Shown: piece after piece, positions 42,209-51,663 of the stretch
How positions within the stretch are numbered: the first letter of the stretch is position 1
Layout of the letters: the number at the start of each line of letters is the position of its first letter
Origin: JBBQSN01 sp963825505
GTDB lineage: Bacteria; Actinomycetota; Actinomycetes; Actinomycetales; CAWJMD01
NCBI GenBank assembly: GCA_963825505.1
Contig: CAWGTL010000006.1
Location: forward strand, 58,341 to 122,340
Direction of reading: 5' to 3'
DNA: 64,000 nucleotides
Notes under the pieces: generated by a model
Databases searched by the model: none
The model's input: only the letters and a program-made list of their open reading frames with translations
Told to the model about the DNA's origin: nothing
Made by a program: the position numbers and the translations under genes

Positions 42209-43806
42209 CCGCACCCGCCGGCGCCCCGCTGGGCCCGCCCGCCGACCGGCCGGTCGAGCTCCCGCCCGGCGCGTTGCCGCCGGCGGACCAGGACGGCTGG
42301 CGACGGCTGCACAAGGTCACCCCGGTGCTCAAGGGCTGGAAGGTGGTCGCCGTCGCCCTGGTGATCCTGGGTCAGCAGCGCGGGGACGACCTGATCACCG
42401 GTGGGGACGCACCGGGGCGCATCGAGATCCTCATCACCGTGGGGGCGCTCGCGGTGCTGGCGGTCGCGGCCTCGGTGTGGGCGTACCTGTCCTGGCGGAT
42501 GACGCGGTACCGGGTGGGCACCGACATCGTGCAGCTGCACTCCGGCGTGCTGTTCCGCCAGCAGCGGCAGGCCCGGCTCGACCGGCTGCAGGCCGTCGAC
42601 GTCGTCCAGCCGCTGCTCGGTCGGATCTTCGGGCTGTCCGAGCTGAAGCTCGAGGTCGCCGGTGGCGCCGGGTCCGACGTCAAGCTCTCCTACCTGCGCG
42701 ACTCCGACGCCCAGCGGCTGCGCGGCGTCCTGCTCGCGCAGGCCGCCGGCGTCGGGTTCGAGGGCGACGAGGCGCCGGAGGCTCCCGAGGACGAGCTGGT
42801 CCAGGTCTCGCCCGGACGGCTGGTCGGCTCGCTCGCCCTGTCCGGCGGGACCATCGGCGCGGTGCTCGGCCTGGTCGCGCTGGTGATCGCCTCGTTCTTC
42901 CAGCCGGCCGTGCTGTTCGGCGCGCTGCCCGTCGTGCTCGGCACCGTCTCGGCGTACTGGACCCAGTTCACCGGCGGTTTCGGCTTCCGGGTCGCCGCCT
43001 CCCCGGACGGCCTCCGGCTGCGGCACGGGCTGCTGGAGACCCGGGCGCAGACGGTCCCGCCCGGTCGGGTCCAGGCCGTGCAGCTGACCCAGGGGCTGCT
43101 CTGGCGCCGCCGCGACTGGTGGAAGGTGCAGGTCAACGTCGCCGGCTACGGCGTCGGTGCGGACGGCCAGGACAAGGAGACCGTGCTGCTCCCGGTCGCC
43201 ACCCGCGGTGAGGCGTACCGGGTGCTGTCGGTCGTGCTGCCCGACCTCGGGCACCCCGACCCGCTGCGGCTGCTCGAGGCGGGTCTCGTCGGCTCCTCCG
43301 GCGGCGAGGGCGAGGTCGACGACGCCGGCTACGTCGGTGCTCCTCGGCGGGCCCGGTGGCTCGACCCGTGGGCCTGGCGGCGGCACGGCGTCGCCGTGAC
43401 CGAACGGGCGCTGCTGCTGCGCTCTGGGCGCTGGGGCCGGCGGCTGGTCCTGGTGCCGCACGAGCGGACCCAGAGCCTCGGGCTCGCCCAGGGTCCGGTG
43501 CAGCGGCGCCTCGGGGTCGCCAGCGTCGTCGCCCACAGCACGCCGGGTCCGGTCTCCCCTCGGGTCGACCACCTCGACGCCGTGACGGCGGCGCACCTGC
43601 TGCACGAGCAGGCGGCGCGCGCCCGGCAGGCGCGGGCCGGCAGCGGTCCCGAGCGGTGGATGGAGCGGCAGCGCGCGGCGAAGGCGCTGACGCCGCCCGT
43701 CGACCTGGTCAAGGCCGAGGACCCCGCCCCGGTGGACCCCGCCCCGGTGGACCCCGCCCCGCAGCCGCGCGTCCCCGGGCCGGACCGCTTCCCACCGCCG
43801 GGCTAG
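42205..43806 (+). CDS. PH-domain membrane protein, YdbT-like
   Basis: 533 residues with three bPH_2 domains between two pairs of membrane helices (about 53-95 and 210-255): YRVGTDIVQLHSGVLFRQQRQARLDRLQAVDVVQPLLGRIFG, then LRLRHGLLETRAQTVPPGRVQAVQ and LLRSGRWGRRLVLVPHERTQSLGLAQGPVQRRLG. The C-terminal tail repeats PVDPAP twice, from a 15-bp tandem repeat. It pairs with the preceding YdbS-like protein, with coupled translation. Confidence 0.88.
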   Translation: MTAPAGAPLGPPADRPVELPPGALPPADQDGWRRLHKVTPVLKGWKVVAVALVILGQQRGDDLITGGDAPGRIEILITVGALAVLAVAASVWAYLSWRMTRYRVGTDIVQLHSGVLFRQQRQARLDRLQAVDVVQPLLGRIFGLSELKLEVAGGAGSDVKLSYLRDSDAQRLRGVLLAQAAGVGFEGDEAPEAPEDELVQVSPGRLVGSLALSGGTIGAVLGLVALVIASFFQPAVLFGALPVVLGTVSAYWTQFTGGFGFRVAASPDGLRLRHGLLETRAQTVPPGRVQAVQLTQGLLWRRRDWWKVQVNVAGYGVGADGQDKETVLLPVATRGEAYRVLSVVLPDLGHPDPLRLLEAGLVGSSGGEGEVDDAGYVGAPRRARWLDPWAWRRHGVAVTERALLLRSGRWGRRLVLVPHERTQSLGLAQGPVQRRLGVASVVAHSTPGPVSPRVDHLDAVTAAHLLHEQAARARQARAGSGPERWMERQRAAKALTPPVDLVKAEDPAPVDPAPVDPAPQPRVPGPDRFPPPG

Positions 43807-43859
43807 GGCATGTCTCTCGACCCCTGGCCTACTGCGCACCGCCCGGCGGGCACCTGGCC

Positions 43860-43905
43860 GCGTTCTCGTCGGTCGCGATACGACACCGGTATCGCTCCCT
43901 CCTCG
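43860..43905. repeat. Dispersed intergenic repeat, copy 2
   Basis: Second copy of the element at 22726-22767. Here the dyad is perfect: GCGATAC at 43875-43881 and GTATCGC at 43889-43895 across GACACCG. It sits in a convergent spacer (YdbT-like gene and Lrp gene), so it is not a promoter element of one gene class. Confidence 0.6.
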
Positions 43906-43971
43906 GCCTTGCCACGCACTCCGCCGGCCGGCGCTCGCGACGGCCACGGGTTGACAGACACGCCCTGGGGC

Positions 43972-44406
43972 TCACAGCCGCGACAGCACCATCGTCGACC
44001 GCGTCTTGTGCACGCCCTCGTGGTCGCGCACCGTCTCCAGCACGCGCTCGAAGTGCGTCATGTCGGCCGCGCGCACGTGCAGCATCGCGTCGGCCTCGCC
44101 GGTGACGGTGAACGCCGCCTGCACCTCGGGGATGTCGGACACCATCGCCCTGATCCGGGCGGGGGAGACCCGCCCGTCGCAGAAGATCTCGACGAACGAC
44201 TCGATCGTCCAGCCCAGGGCTGCGGGGTCGACCACGGTCGTGAAGGCGCGGACGACGCCGTCGGCGCGCATCCGGTCGACCCGGCGTTTGACCGCCGGCG
44301 GGCTCAGCCCGACCTCGGTGCCGACCACCTGGAAGCTGCGTCGGGAGTCCTCGAGCAGCGACGCAATGATTCGACGGTCTGTCTCATCGATACGCAACAG
44401 ATCCAC
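43972..44406 (-). CDS. Lrp/AsnC family regulator
   Basis: 144 residues from GTG 44406. DETDRRIIASLLEDSRRSFQVVGTEVGLSPPAVKRRVDRMRADGVV is an AsnC helix-turn-helix; the RAM domain follows with EVQAAFTVTGEADAMLHVRAADMTHFERVLE. It senses an amino acid as octameric rings. Divergent from the dimethylargininase gene across 58 bases, so control of arginine or methylarginine use is likely. Confidence 0.9.
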   Translation of the reverse strand: MDLLRIDETDRRIIASLLEDSRRSFQVVGTEVGLSPPAVKRRVDRMRADGVVRAFTTVVDPAALGWTIESFVEIFCDGRVSPARIRAMVSDIPEVQAAFTVTGEADAMLHVRAADMTHFERVLETVRDHEGVHKTRSTMVLSRL

Positions 44407-44464
44407 CCTCTGACGTCGGAAACCGGCCTTGTTCGGTACTGACGACCGACCTTACCCTCGCATC

Positions 44465-45295
44465 ATGCAGCTTCCCCGCCACTACCTCATGTGCGCCCCG
44501 CGCCACTTCGAGGTCGTCTACGAGATCAACCCGTGGATGGACGCCTCCGCGCCGGTCGACACCGACCTGGCCGTGGCGCAGTGGACCACGCTGGTCGAGA
44601 CCTACCGCGCCCTCGGCCACACCGTCGACCTGCTCGAACCGGTCGCCGGGCTGCCCGACATGGTCTTCGCCGCCAACGGCGCGACCGTCGTCGACGGCCG
44701 CGTGCTCGGCGCCAGCTTCGCCACCCCGCAACGCACCGACGAGGCGGCCCACCACCTCGCGTGGCACCAGCGGCACGCGGCCGACCTCGGCTGGTCCGAC
44801 GTCGTCGTCCCGCAGCACACCAACGAGGCCGAGGGCGACTTCGCCGTCACCGGCGACGTCGTGCTGGCCGGCTACGGCTTCCGCACCGACCCGCGGGCGC
44901 ACGCCGAGCTGGCCGACGCGGTCGGCATGCCGGTGGTCTCCCTGCGCCTGGTCGACCCGCGCTACTACCACCTCGACGTCGCGCTCTGCGTGCTCGACGA
45001 CACCCCGGGTGCGTCTGAGATCGCCTGGTACCCGGAAGCTTTCAGCGCCGGCAGCCAGCGCATCGTCCGCCGGATGTTCCCCGAGGCCATCGAGGTCCAC
45101 GAGGTCGACGCCGAGGTGCTCGGCCTCAACGCGGTGAGCGACGGCCGCAACGTCGTGCTCCCCGCGCGGGCGGAGAAGTTCGCCGCCCAGCTCGCCGAGC
45201 GCGGCTACGTGCCGGTGCCGGTCGACCTGTCCGAGCTGCTCAAGGGCGGCGGCAGCGTCAAGTGCTGCACCCAGGAGCTGCGCCCCACGCGCTGA
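44465..45295 (+). CDS. ddaH: Dimethylargininase (N,N-dimethylarginine dimethylaminohydrolase)
   Basis: 276 residues of the guanidino-modifying amidinotransferase fold. YLMCAPRHFEVVYEINPWMD, DMVFAANGATVVDG, EAEGDF, YYHLDVALCVLDD (His) and the catalytic Cys in GGGSVKCCTQELR are all present. The enzyme yields citrulline and dimethylamine. The start is ATG 44465; an earlier ATG at 44429 lacks a ribosome site and the family N-terminus begins MQLPRHYLM. Regulated probably by the adjacent Lrp. Confidence 0.9.
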   Translation: MQLPRHYLMCAPRHFEVVYEINPWMDASAPVDTDLAVAQWTTLVETYRALGHTVDLLEPVAGLPDMVFAANGATVVDGRVLGASFATPQRTDEAAHHLAWHQRHAADLGWSDVVVPQHTNEAEGDFAVTGDVVLAGYGFRTDPRAHAELADAVGMPVVSLRLVDPRYYHLDVALCVLDDTPGASEIAWYPEAFSAGSQRIVRRMFPEAIEVHEVDAEVLGLNAVSDGRNVVLPARAEKFAAQLAERGYVPVPVDLSELLKGGGSVKCCTQELRPTR

Positions 45296-45313
45296 CCGAC
45301 CGGTCGGCGCAGG

Positions 45314-45889
45314 TCAGCAGGGGGCGATGGTGTCGGCCTGGGTCAGCAGGCCGTCGGTGTAGGTGAGCAGCCAGATCGTGTCGCCGGCCACCAGGTCGTC
45401 GACACGGCCGGCGGTGGTGGCGATCCGCGGCGTCTGGTCCGAACCGACCTCGCAGGTGTTGAGCCCCACCACGACGGCCGGCGACACCGGGACCGCGTAG
45501 GTGCTCGTGCTGTTCTGGTTCCGGAACGGCATGTCGGTGAGCGGCGCGAGCGGGACGCCCTCCTCGGCGACCTTCTCCTCCGACCAGTCCGCGTAGGTCC
45601 AGCGGTCCAGCGTCAGCACCGTGGTGCCGTCAACGTCCTCGACGCCGGTGAAGGTCCCCACGTCGTGCGCGCGGTCGGCGACGTCGCTGGTCGGACCGGT
45701 CTGCTCCGGCGCCGAGCTGGTGGCCGGGTCCGAGCCGGAGGCCGACCCGGGCGCCGTGCTCGTCACCGTGACGGTGGTCGCCGGGCCCGGGTCGTCGTCG
45801 CCGCACCCGGCGAGCAGCAGGGCCGAGGCGCAGGCCAGGGCCGCGAGGGCTCGGCCGGGGACCCGACGGGTGGTGGTGCGAGGGGGCAC
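45314..45889 (-). CDS. Hypothetical lipoprotein
   Basis: 191 residues. Lipobox LLLAGC (Cys about 29) ends a signal peptide; a Thr/Ser/Pro tether (about 35-70) precedes a small beta domain with TVLTLDRWTYADWSEEKVAEEG, FRNQNSTSTYAVPV, LNTCEVGSD and DTIWLLTYTDGLLTQADTIAPC. The end fits the hypothetical family that carries an OB-like fold and two Cys. No function known. Convergent with ddaH. Confidence 0.75.
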   Translation of the reverse strand: MPPRTTTRRVPGRALAALACASALLLAGCGDDDPGPATTVTVTSTAPGSASGSDPATSSAPEQTGPTSDVADRAHDVGTFTGVEDVDGTTVLTLDRWTYADWSEEKVAEEGVPLAPLTDMPFRNQNSTSTYAVPVSPAVVVGLNTCEVGSDQTPRIATTAGRVDDLVAGDTIWLLTYTDGLLTQADTIAPC

Positions 45890-45931
45890 CGGTGCACCTT
45901 CCCCCGAAGGCGGTCCCGGTGTCCAACCCGC

Positions 45932-46897
45932 TCAGGACGCGAGGCGTCCGACCTCGGCCCGGGCCGACGCCCCGCGCGGGGTGAGGAGCCAGCCGAACCC
46001 GCCGAGCGCGCCGCGGTCGAGCAGCTCGGCCGCCGACGACAGCCCCCCGAGCGCAGCGAGGTACCCCGCCGGGTCGCGGGTGGCGAGCGCGGGGTCCGCG
46101 CGGTCGGCGGCGACCCCGAGCGCTCGCAGCGCCTCGTGCTGGCGCAGCAGCACCGAGCCGGGCAGCCGGTCCGCCACGGCGTCGAGCGCCACGTGGGCGG
46201 TGAGGTCCTGCCGGCTGTCGGGCACCGCCGGCCTCACGCGGCCGTCCCGGAACCCGGTGAGGGAGCCGTGGCGCGGGCGGGCGCCGGCAACGTGGTCGTA
46301 GTCGACCGCGAGGGCCAGGCCCTCCTCACCCACCACCCGCTCGACCAGGTCGTGCCACAGCTCCTCGCGTTCGGAGCCCACCTCGACCCGGTCACCCGGC
46401 GACCGCGCCGGCCACCACCGCTGCGCCCACGCGGTGTCAGCCGGGGCGGCCGCGGCCCCGAGCCGCTCGTCGCCCGTCGGGTCGACCAGCACCTCCCGCA
46501 GGAGCCCGTCGTCGTCGACCTCCAGCACGGGGCACGGCTGCACGTCGAGCAGCTCCCACCCCACCAGCAGGGCCGGCCCGGACGCGGCCACCGCCTCGCC
46601 GGTCCACCGCGCCCGGTCGGTCAGCCGGTCCGGACGGGGCGCGAGGTCGACGCCGAGCAGCTCGAGTCCGGCGTCCGCCCGAGCGACACCGGTGAGCAGC
46701 TCGCCGCCCCCCGCGCCCACGTCGACGACGGCCGTGCACCCGGCCGACCGCGCCAGCCGCGCGACCGCGGCGCCCAGGAGCGGGCCGGCGGCCGACGGCG
46801 CGGTGCGGAAGTGCCGCGCGGGCGCGCCGGCCCGCAGGTAGAAGCCGCCCGGTCCGTAGAGGGCACGTCGCCAGGCCACCGGCCAGGGCTCGTGCAC
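45932..46897 (-). CDS. SAM-dependent methyltransferase, MidA/NDUFAF7 type
   Basis: 321 residues from GTG 46897 (the only usable start after the upstream stop). WRRALYGPGGFYLRAGAPARHFRTAPS, VVDVGAGGGELL (motif I), LVGWELLDVQPC (motif of this group) and EGLALAVDYDH, then RPRHGSLTGFRDGRV, where family members carry GTL-x-GYR-like motifs. MidA relatives methylate an Arg of a NuoD-type (49 kDa) subunit in eukaryotes; an orphan NuoD is 5 kb away, a suggestive but unproven link. 14 bases after the upstream methyltransferase stop. Confidence 0.72.
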   Translation of the reverse strand: MHEPWPVAWRRALYGPGGFYLRAGAPARHFRTAPSAAGPLLGAAVARLARSAGCTAVVDVGAGGGELLTGVARADAGLELLGVDLAPRPDRLTDRARWTGEAVAASGPALLVGWELLDVQPCPVLEVDDDGLLREVLVDPTGDERLGAAAAPADTAWAQRWWPARSPGDRVEVGSEREELWHDLVERVVGEEGLALAVDYDHVAGARPRHGSLTGFRDGRVRPAVPDSRQDLTAHVALDAVADRLPGSVLLRQHEALRALGVAADRADPALATRDPAGYLAALGGLSSAAELLDRGALGGFGWLLTPRGASARAEVGRLAS

Positions 46898-46911
46898 GGC
46901 GGGCAGCGGGG

Positions 46912-47643
46912 TCAGGCCCGGCGCAGCACGACGGCCACGTCGGTGACGGTGAACAGGAACTGGCCGCCCGCAGCCAGGTGGCCCAGCCCGGTCACCCACC
47001 GCGCGGCCGGCTCGGCGAGCTCGGGGTCGTCGGCCGCCGCGGCCACGATGCCCATCGCGATCTTGAAGGCCAGCGAGTGCTCGTCGAACCTGCGGTGCGG
47101 GTCGGCCCACGAGTCGAGGTGCACCACCTCGAACGGCGCACCCTTCTGCGCGCTGGCGTCGGCCAGGGCGGGCAGCTTGCGGCCCATGAAACCGTCCGCG
47201 CGCTGCACGAAGGTGGGCACGGCCGCGACGAACCGGTCGACCAGGCGTCGGGTCAGGGTGTCGTCGGTGGAGGTGAACAGCGAGGTGTCCCAGTCGGAGT
47301 GGGCGAGCACGAGCACGCCGCCCGGCTTCAGCACGCGGTGCACGTCGACCAGGTGGGCGACCGGGTCGGCCAGGTGCTCCACGGTGTTGAGCGACACCAC
47401 GCGGTCCAGGCTCGCCGTCGGCAGCAGCAGCCCGGCGTCGAGGTCGACGATCCGGCTCTGGACGCGGGGATCGTGCAGGAGGTCGTCGTCGAGGTCGGAG
47501 ACCTGGTCGACGGCGTGGACGACGGCGGGTTCGTAGGCGAGCAGCTGGCGCACCGTGCGGCCCTGCCCGCAGCCGAGGTCGGCCACGTGCAGCCCCGGCT
47601 CGTCGAGCCGGGCCAGCTGCGCGATCCGCGCGTGCCGTCCCAT
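46912..47643 (-). CDS. Class I SAM-dependent methyltransferase
   Basis: 243 residues. Motif I LHVADLGCGQGRTVRQLL, post-I VHAVDQVSDLD, VSLNTVEHLADPVAHLVDVHRVLKPGGVLVLAHSDWD (motifs II-III). The C-terminal half has FMGRKLPALADASAQKG and RRFDEHSLAFKIAMGIVAAA, which resembles small-molecule O- or C-methyltransferases. It heads a two-gene minus-strand unit with the MidA-like gene. ATG 47643, divergent from the DUF2520 gene by 45 bases. Confidence 0.83.
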   Translation of the reverse strand: MGRHARIAQLARLDEPGLHVADLGCGQGRTVRQLLAYEPAVVHAVDQVSDLDDDLLHDPRVQSRIVDLDAGLLLPTASLDRVVSLNTVEHLADPVAHLVDVHRVLKPGGVLVLAHSDWDTSLFTSTDDTLTRRLVDRFVAAVPTFVQRADGFMGRKLPALADASAQKGAPFEVVHLDSWADPHRRFDEHSLAFKIAMGIVAAAADDPELAEPAARWVTGLGHLAAGGQFLFTVTDVAVVLRRA

Positions 47644-47688
47644 GGTCCGGACCCTATCCCCGACCGGCCGCTCGCTACCCTCGCGCCG

Positions 47689-48624
47689 GTGGAGGACACG
47701 ACGACGGGCGCAGCACGGTCCCGACCCGGCCGGCTCGGGGTCGGCGTGGTCGGCGCCGGCCGGGTGGGCGCGGTGCTGGGCGGCGCGCTGAGGCAGGCCG
47801 GTCACGCCGTCGTGGGTGCCAGCGCGGTGTCGGCCGCCTCGCGCGAGCGGGTCGAGACGATGCTGCCCGGCGTCCCGGTGCTCGACGTCGCCGACGTCGT
47901 CGAGCGCTCCGAGCTGGTGCTGCTCACCGTCCCGGACGACGCGCTGGCCGACCTCGTCGCCGGCGTGGCGGCCACCCACGGCTGGCGACCGGGGCAGCTG
48001 GTGGTGCACACCAGCGGCCGCTACGGCACCGGTGTGCTGGAACCCGCTCTGCGACAAGGGGCGATCCCGTTGGCGCTGCACCCGGCGATGACCTTCACCG
48101 GCACCAGCATCGATCTCACCCGCCTGGTCGACTGCTGCTTCGGCGTCACCGCACCGGGTCCGGTCCTGCCCGTGGCGCAGGCGCTCGTGGTGGAGATGGG
48201 CGCCGAGCCGGTGGTGGTCGAGGAGGCCGACCGCCCGCTGTACCACGCGGCGTTGGCGCACGGCTCGAACCACCTGGTGACCCTCGTGGCGCAGGCGCGG
48301 GAACTGTTGCAGCGCAGTGGGATCGAGGAACCAGGGCACCTGCTGCGTGCACTGCTGCTCGCGTCGCTCGACGGCGCACTGGCCCGGGGTGACGACGCCC
48401 TCACCGGAGCCGTGGCCCGTGGTGACGTCGGCACCGTCCGGGCCCACCTGGGCGAGATCGCGGCACGCGTGGGACCTGGCGACGTGCTGGAGGGCTACCG
48501 GGCGATGTCGCGCGCCACCACCGTCCGCGCCCTCGCGTCCGGCCTCCTCACCGCCGACCAGGCCCAGGCGCTCCTCGACGCGCTGGCCGCGCGGGAACCC
48601 GGGACGAGCCCCCCGGTAGCGTGA
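47689..48624 (+). CDS. Rossmann-fold oxidoreductase-like protein, DUF2520 family
   Basis: 311 residues. GVGVVGAGRVGAVLGGALRQAGHAV is an NAD(P)-binding GxGxxG; ELVLLTVPDDALADLV, GQLVVHTSGRYGTGVLEPA, LALHPAMTFTG and the C-terminal helical domain (EADRPLYHAALAHGSNHLVTLV) match the ProC/6PGDH-like family that precedes panC in many actinobacteria. A role in coenzyme A or pantoate synthesis is inferred from this constant context. GTG 47689; overlaps panC by 4 bases. Confidence 0.87.
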   Translation: MEDTTTGAARSRPGRLGVGVVGAGRVGAVLGGALRQAGHAVVGASAVSAASRERVETMLPGVPVLDVADVVERSELVLLTVPDDALADLVAGVAATHGWRPGQLVVHTSGRYGTGVLEPALRQGAIPLALHPAMTFTGTSIDLTRLVDCCFGVTAPGPVLPVAQALVVEMGAEPVVVEEADRPLYHAALAHGSNHLVTLVAQARELLQRSGIEEPGHLLRALLLASLDGALARGDDALTGAVARGDVGTVRAHLGEIAARVGPGDVLEGYRAMSRATTVRALASGLLTADQAQALLDALAAREPGTSPPVA

Positions 48625-49499
48625 GCGCCGTGAGCACACCGACGCTGGTGCGGACCCGGGCCGAGCTGCAGGAGGCGAGGGACCGGCTCCCCGGACCCGT
48701 CGCGGTGGTGATGACGATGGGCGCCCTGCACGAGGGTCACGCCACCCTCGTCCGCGAGGCCCGGGAACGGGCCGCCTCGGTGGTGGTCACGATCTTCCTC
48801 AACCCGCTGCAGTTCGGCGTGGGCGAGGACCTCGCCAAGTACCCGCGCACGCTCGACGCCGACCTCGAGCTGCTGGCGGCCGAGGGAGCCGACCTGGTGT
48901 TCGCGCCGGCGCCCGACGTCGTCTACCCGGACGGGGACCCCGGCATCCGCGTCAGCGCTGGCGCGCTCGGCGACGTCCTCGAGGGGGCTTCTCGGCCGGG
49001 CCACTTCGACGGCGTGCTGACGGTCGTGGCCAAGCTGATGCACCTCGCCCGGCCGCACCTGGCCTACTTCGGGCAGAAGGACGCCCAGCAGCTGCTGCTG
49101 ATCCGCCGGATGGCGCGCGACCTCGACTTCCCCACCGAGGTCGTGGCCGTCCCCACCGTGCGCGAGCCGGACGGCCTGGCGATGAGCAGCCGCAACATGT
49201 ACCTCACCGACTTCGACCGCGAGGTGGCGCTGACGCTGTCCCGCGCCCTCGACGCGGGTCGCGCCTCCGCGGGGGAGGGGGCCAGCGCGGTGCGCCGGGC
49301 CGCCCGCGACGTCCTGGTCTCCGAGCCGCTGTGCCGCGTCGACTACCTGGCGCTGGTGCACCCGACCACGCTCGACGACGTCCCGGAGTGGTACTCCGGG
49401 GAGGCGCTGCTGGCGGTGGCGGCCCGCGTGGGCTCGACCCGCCTGATCGACAACGTCCCGCTCGTGCTCGGGGCCCAGACCACGGGAGCCGCTCGATGA
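48621..49499 (+). CDS. panC: Pantothenate synthetase
   Basis: 292 residues. VVMTMGALHEGHATLVREA is the HxGH ATP site; VVTIFLNPLQFGVGEDLAKYPRTLDAD, RPGHFDGVLTVVAKLM, YFGQKDAQQLLLIRRM and DGLAMSSRNMYL complete the set. It condenses pantoate with beta-alanine using ATP. GTG 48621 overlaps DUF2520; a GTG nine bases later is possible. Stop overlaps panD (ATGA). Confidence 0.95.
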   Translation: MSAVSTPTLVRTRAELQEARDRLPGPVAVVMTMGALHEGHATLVREARERAASVVVTIFLNPLQFGVGEDLAKYPRTLDADLELLAAEGADLVFAPAPDVVYPDGDPGIRVSAGALGDVLEGASRPGHFDGVLTVVAKLMHLARPHLAYFGQKDAQQLLLIRRMARDLDFPTEVVAVPTVREPDGLAMSSRNMYLTDFDREVALTLSRALDAGRASAGEGASAVRRAARDVLVSEPLCRVDYLALVHPTTLDDVPEWYSGEALLAVAARVGSTRLIDNVPLVLGAQTTGAAR

Positions 49500-49906
49500 T
49501 GCGCACGATGATGCACGGGAAGATCCACCGCGCCACGGTCACCCAGGCCGACCTGCACTACGTGGGCTCGATGACGATCGACGCCGACCTGCTGGAGGCG
49601 GCGCACCTGCTGCCCGGCGAGCAGATCGACGTCGTCGACGTCACCAACGGCGCGCGGCTGACGACCTACACGATCGAGGGCGAGCGCGGCTCGGGCGAGA
49701 TCTGCATCAACGGCGCGGCAGCCCACCTCGTCCACCCCGGTGACGTCGTCATCATCATCGGCTACGCGCTGGTCGACGACCGCGAGGCCCGCGAGCACGG
49801 CACCCACGTCGTCTTCGTCGACTCCCGCAACCAGGTCGTCGAGGTCGGGCACGACGCCGGCCACGTCCCCGACGGGTTCGGGCTGAAGTCGTCCGGTGCC
49901 CGGTGA
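49496..49906 (+). CDS. panD: Aspartate 1-decarboxylase
   Basis: 136 residues. The pyruvoyl precursor Ser25 lies in HYVGSMTIDADLLEAA; self-cleavage at Gly24-Ser25 makes the active alpha subunit. IHRATVTQADLHYVG and INGAAAHLVHPGDVVIIIGYA are typical. It turns L-aspartate into beta-alanine for PanC. ATG 49496 overlaps the panC stop; its end overlaps nadB by 11 bases. Confidence 0.95.
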   Translation: MMRTMMHGKIHRATVTQADLHYVGSMTIDADLLEAAHLLPGEQIDVVDVTNGARLTTYTIEGERGSGEICINGAAAHLVHPGDVVIIIGYALVDDREAREHGTHVVFVDSRNQVVEVGHDAGHVPDGFGLKSSGAR

Positions 49907-51602
49907 CCCGGTGGTGAGCGGGCCCACCGGTCCGCTCCGGGTCGCCCGCCGCCTGGTCGCCCCGGCTCCGGGCTGGACGGCCGAGGCGGACGTCATCGTC
50001 GTCGGCTCCGGCATCGCCGGCCTCACCACCGCGCTGCGGCTGCGCCGTCGGGTGCCGCGGGTGCTGCTGGTGACCAAGACGGTGCTGTCCAGCGGCTCGA
50101 CGCTGTGGGCGCAGGGCGGCGTCGCCGCGGCGCTCGCCGACACCGACAGCCCGGACGCGCACCTGCAGGACACCCTCGTCGCGGGTGCGGGCCTGTGCGA
50201 CACCGAGGCCGTCCGCACACTCGTCACCGAGGGCCCGGACCGGATCCACGACCTGATCGCGCTCGGCGCGCACTTCGACACCGGGGCCGACGGCGCGGTG
50301 CTGCTGACCAGGGAGGGCGGGCACCACGCCGACCGGATCGTCCACGCCGGCGGCGACGCCACCGGTGCCGAGATCTCCCGCGCCCTCGTCGCCGCGCTGG
50401 AGGCCGTCCGCCACGACCCGGGCATCGAGGTGATCGAGCACGCGCTCGTCCTCGACGTGCTCACCGGGGCACCGGACGCGACCGGCCGGCCCGGCCACGC
50501 CTGCGGCGTGAGCCTGCACGTCATCGGCGAGGGGTCGCGCGACGGCGTGGGCGCCGCGCTCGGCCGTGCCGTGGTGCTCGCCACCGGCGGCATCGGCCAG
50601 GTGTTCACCTCGACCACCAACCCCAAGGAGGCCACCGGGGACGGCTCCGCCGCGGCCTTCCGTGCCGGCGCCGAGCTGGCCGACCTGGAGTTCGTGCAGT
50701 TCCACCCGACCGTGCTGTGGCTCGGCGCCGGGGCCCGTGGGCAGCAGACCCTGATCTCCGAGGCGGTGCGCGGCGAGGGTGCGCGCCTGGTCGACGTCGA
50801 GGGCGATCGGTTCATGGTCGGCCAGCACGAGCTCGCCGAGCTCGCACCGCGCGACGTGGTCGCGAAGGCGATCGTCCGGCAGACGGCGGCCACCGGCAGC
50901 GACCACGTCTTCCTCGACGCCCGGCACCTCGGCCGCGAGTTCCTCGCCGAGCGGTTCCCGACCATCAGCAAGGCGTTGGCGCAGAACGGGTTCGACCTCG
51001 CCGAGGACCTCGTGCCCGTCGCACCGGCGCAGCACTACCACTCCGGCGGCGTGCGGGTCGGGCTGTCCGGACGGTCTTCGCTCGGGGGTCTCTACGCGGT
51101 GGGCGAGGTGTCGTGCACCGGTGTGCACGGCGCCAACCGGTTGGCCTCCAACTCGCTGCTCGAGGGGCTGGTGTTCGCGCACCGGATCGCCGACGACGTG
51201 ACCGCCCGGGTCGAGGCCGGCGAGCTGGTGCGAGCCGATCCGGTGGGGCGGGAGGGCGCCGCCGCGCTCGTGGCGGGGTCGCGCCGCCCGCGCGTGCAGC
51301 AGGCCGCGACGTCCGGCCCCGGCGTGATCCGCGACGCCCCCGGGCTCGCCGCTGCGGCGGCGACGCTGGCCCGGGTGAGCACCCACCACGCCCCGCCGAC
51401 CCCGTCCACGGCCGAGTGGGAGACCACGAACCTGCACCAGGTGGCAGGGCTCCTCACCCTCACCGCCACCTTGCGCGAGGAGACCCGCGGCGGGCACTTC
51501 CGCCAGGACCACCCGGGCACCGACGACGCCCGCTGGCGCGGCCGGACCCACCTGGTGCTCGAGCCGGACGGCACGGTCCGGACGCGGTTCGTGCGGCTCT
51601 GA
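49896..51602 (+). CDS. nadB: L-aspartate oxidase
   Basis: 568 residues. FAD site DVIVVGSGIAGLTTAL (about residues 32-47); GSTLWAQGGVAAAL, EGGHHADRIVHAGGDATGAEI, LATGGIGQVFTSTTNPKEATGDG, EFVQFHPT, and HYHSGGVRVGLSGRSSLGGLYAVGEVSCTGVHGANRLASNSLLEGLVFA are diagnostic. It oxidises aspartate to iminoaspartate in de novo NAD synthesis. GTG 49896 overlaps panD; GTGs at 49911 and 49914 are alternatives. nadC follows, but nadA is not in the window. Confidence 0.94.
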   Translation: MPGDPVVSGPTGPLRVARRLVAPAPGWTAEADVIVVGSGIAGLTTALRLRRRVPRVLLVTKTVLSSGSTLWAQGGVAAALADTDSPDAHLQDTLVAGAGLCDTEAVRTLVTEGPDRIHDLIALGAHFDTGADGAVLLTREGGHHADRIVHAGGDATGAEISRALVAALEAVRHDPGIEVIEHALVLDVLTGAPDATGRPGHACGVSLHVIGEGSRDGVGAALGRAVVLATGGIGQVFTSTTNPKEATGDGSAAAFRAGAELADLEFVQFHPTVLWLGAGARGQQTLISEAVRGEGARLVDVEGDRFMVGQHELAELAPRDVVAKAIVRQTAATGSDHVFLDARHLGREFLAERFPTISKALAQNGFDLAEDLVPVAPAQHYHSGGVRVGLSGRSSLGGLYAVGEVSCTGVHGANRLASNSLLEGLVFAHRIADDVTARVEAGELVRADPVGREGAAALVAGSRRPRVQQAATSGPGVIRDAPGLAAAAATLARVSTHHAPPTPSTAEWETTNLHQVAGLLTLTATLREETRGGHFRQDHPGTDDARWRGRTHLVLEPDGTVRTRFVRL

Positions 51603-51663
51603 CCACCCGTTCGGGCGAACCGCGGCGGGCCCGGCTGCGCCTGGCGGCTGGCAGACTGCGCCC